A stretch of DNA of 53,324 nucleotides from assembly GCA_003353945.1 (NCBI GenBank), contig PIVM01000024.1, positions 1-53,324 on the forward strand, written 5' to 3'. Origin of the DNA: Gammaproteobacteria bacterium (GTDB taxonomy: Bacteria > Pseudomonadota > Gammaproteobacteria > Pseudomonadales > PIVM01). A program made the translations under genes and the position numbers. The notes beneath the pieces are model-generated. The model made no database searches. It was not told the DNA's origin and worked only from the letters and a program-made list of their open reading frames with translations. Of the stretch, positions 53,181-53,324 are shown one piece after another (the stretch's first letter is position 1; every line of letters begins with the position of its first letter).

Positions 53181-53324
53181 CCTCGTTTGGGGATACACAG
53201 ACAGACGACAAGCCTAGTCCGAGCGACGAGGTAGTTATTTAACAAGCTAGATCAAGTAATTCGTGTGGGTACTTGCTGAGATGCTTTGTGAGAGCAAAGA
53301 TTATCAGACGCAAGATACTCGTGA
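53181..53324 (+). other. 5' leader of an rRNA operon (16S start lies beyond the window)
   Basis: It contains the boxA-like antitermination site TTATTTAACAA (about 53235-53245) and the conserved leader segment TCAAGTAATTCGTGTGGGTA seen before 16S genes of pseudomonads and relatives. The mature 16S 5' end is not reached. Confidence 0.8.

Noticed and set aside
1-53324. CRISPR arrays, tRNA genes, intact insertion sequences or prophage
   Set aside because: None found on reading both strands; repeats present are one- or two-copy.

Overview
The window reads as chromosome of a free-living, probably marine gammaproteobacterium, with gene families and gene order like those of Cellvibrionales/Spongiibacteraceae and Pseudomonas relatives. 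This rests on the argC / DUF6776 / bactofilin / erpA / (anmK) / M23 peptidase / tyrS order, a TonB-dependent receptor of the type common in these groups, a class II ribonucleotide reductase under NrdR boxes, and a typical gammaproteobacterial rRNA leader at the right edge. The organism assignment is inference; no 16S sequence lies in the window.

Layout. 1-3135: remnant of a membrane acyltransferase, then a MarR regulator overlapping a flavin-dependent 3-ketosteroid-dehydrogenase-like gene (both minus). 3215-3643: a 160-bp imperfect palindrome and a direct repeat. 3695-9047: an SDR dehydrogenase followed by an RND efflux adaptor and pump. 9107-12387: minus-strand cluster of a lipoprotein hydrolase, a DUF4105 protein and a DUF3015 protein. 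12586-15796: a metallo-beta-lactamase-fold hydrolase convergent with a large lipoprotein hydrolase. 16315-17947: outer-membrane porin-like protein plus a short phosphate-binding-protein-like periplasmic protein. 17992-19128: two broken genes (LysR, MMPL transporter) beside uvrA. 22222-25582: EthD-domain protein and TonB-dependent receptor. 26738-31075: a tripartite ABC efflux operon (ATPase, FtsX-type permease, HlyD-like adaptor). 31175-33663: DUF1145, an aldehyde dehydrogenase and an RraA-like protein. 33844-36566: a PEP-CTERM surface protein with its own candidate sigma-54 control region, then a TPR protein. 36997-40115: class II ribonucleotide reductase with promoter and paired NrdR boxes. 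40428-46310: signalling region (chemotaxis receptor, rhodanese, a kinase-like membrane protein with no ATPase domain, a c-heme sensor with no output domain) interspersed with gene debris. 46787-52996: conserved housekeeping block. 53111-53324: rRNA operon promoter and leader.

Themes. Much of the content concerns the envelope: two efflux systems, porin and TonB receptor, several lipoproteins, bactofilin and M23 peptidase for cell shape, and PEP-CTERM sorting. Catabolic genes (KstD-like, SDR, aldehyde dehydrogenase, EthD, MBL hydrolase) suggest use of hydrophobic or steroid/aromatic-type compounds; substrates are not shown by sequence. Gene decay is frequent: acyltransferase, LysR, MMPL, MaoC and anmK all survive as fragments. 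The most instructive signals are the sigma-54/motif architecture before the PEP-CTERM gene, the NrdR box pair before nrdJ, the collapsed anmK, and the heme-sensor gene followed by a foldable 105-bp element. No CRISPR array, tRNA, intact insertion sequence or prophage was seen.
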